From: Plantactinospora soyae
GTDB lineage: Bacteria; Actinomycetota; Actinomycetes; Mycobacteriales; Micromonosporaceae
Assembly: GCF_014874095.1 (NCBI RefSeq)
Contig: NZ_JADBEB010000001.1
Span: forward strand, 8,494,001 to 8,558,000
DNA length: 64,000 nt
Direction: 5' to 3'
Under the pieces are notes generated by a model that was not told the origin of the DNA, made no database searches, and saw only the letters and a program-made list of their open reading frames with translations. Shown here one piece after another: positions 63,764 to 64,000 of this stretch. How positions within the stretch are numbered: position 1 is the first letter of the stretch; each line of letters starts with the position of its first letter. The position numbers and the translations under genes are program-made.

Positions 63764-64000
63764 ATGAGAACGCTCGGCATCGACCTGGGCACCACCTTCT
63801 CGGTGGTGGCCACCCTGGACAGCGCCGGACGGCCGATGATCCTGCCGAACCCGCTGGGCGAGGAGGCCACCCCGTCGGTGGTCTGCTTCGAGTCGCCCGG
63901 CTCGGTGCTGGTCGGCTCCGCCGCGTACAACGCCGGACCGGCCTTTCCGGACCGTACCGTCGCGTTGATCAAACGTCAGATGGGCACGGACCGGCTGCTC
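63764..64000 (+). CDS. Second Hsp70 family protein, partial
   Basis: The first 79 codons of a gene cut by the right edge. The phosphate loop is intact (LGIDLGTTFSVVATLD), followed by ATPSVVCFE and ALIKRQMG. GGAACG lies 8 bases before ATG 63764, a weak ribosome site. It is a different Hsp70 from the one at 53842, which means the system has two. Confidence 0.9.
   Translation, partial: MRTLGIDLGTTFSVVATLDSAGRPMILPNPLGEEATPSVVCFESPGSVLVGSAAYNAGPAFPDRTVALIKRQMGTDRLL

Noticed and set aside
1-64000. tRNA, rRNA, insertion sequence, transposase, integrase or phage genes
   Set aside because: Looked for on both strands by reading; none recognised, so the right-hand island has no visible mobility gene.

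Overview
The window is high-GC DNA with GTG starts, strong GGAGG ribosome sites alternating with leaderless genes, and large numbers of secreted glycan-active enzymes and STAND/LuxR-type NTPases. The gene content and style fit a filamentous actinomycete of the Micromonosporaceae. This is inference from style and family content; there is no rRNA or other taxonomic marker except a small ribosomal protein gene.

Left part (1-31 kb) is mostly carbohydrate use and export. A truncated serine hydrolase is at the left edge. A DUF2264 protein, a three-gene sugar ABC importer (two permeases, Tat lipoprotein binding protein), a GH42 beta-galactosidase and a ROK repressor (477-9068) form one sugar-use locus. 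A candidate ROK operator lies over the importer -35 box. Then come a Phd-like protein, a MOSC protein, a secreted GH71/99-like enzyme, a DrrA/B-type ABC exporter (one ATPase, two permeases), a lipoprotein esterase facing an ArsR-type regulator across a perfect 16-bp palindrome, an NhaA-DsbA fusion, the zinc-free L36 paralogue rpmJ, a secreted pectate lyase under a LacI-type operator, an HTH-NB-ARC-TPR regulator, a GH15 enzyme, and an operon of a TPP oxidase, a D-lactate-dehydrogenase-like FAD/Fe-S protein and an enolase-superfamily dehydratase.

Middle part (33-44 kb) holds a MerR regulator, a LuxR/ATPase gene and a TPR gene that together look like one split LAL regulator, an intact 997-residue LAL regulator, small membrane proteins (including a DUF1232 protein), and a secreted phosphodiester glycosidase.

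Right part (44.4-64 kb) looks like an immunity/conflict island. It starts with a 1973-residue protein, DUF4062-NACHT-HEAT-AAA-TIR, bracketed by two direct copies of a palindromic intergenic element. It continues with an Hsp70-centred gene set: a vWA membrane protein (divergent), a GrpE-like factor with a 12-unit pentapeptide repeat, an Hsp70, an FN3-like adaptor, two zinc-ribbon GTPases flanking a GTPase-associated protein, a 54-residue membrane peptide and a second Hsp70 cut by the right edge. Tight overlaps (ATGA, GTGA) indicate co-translation. I infer a chaperone-controlled double-GTPase system. The two right-hand systems are the most interesting content.
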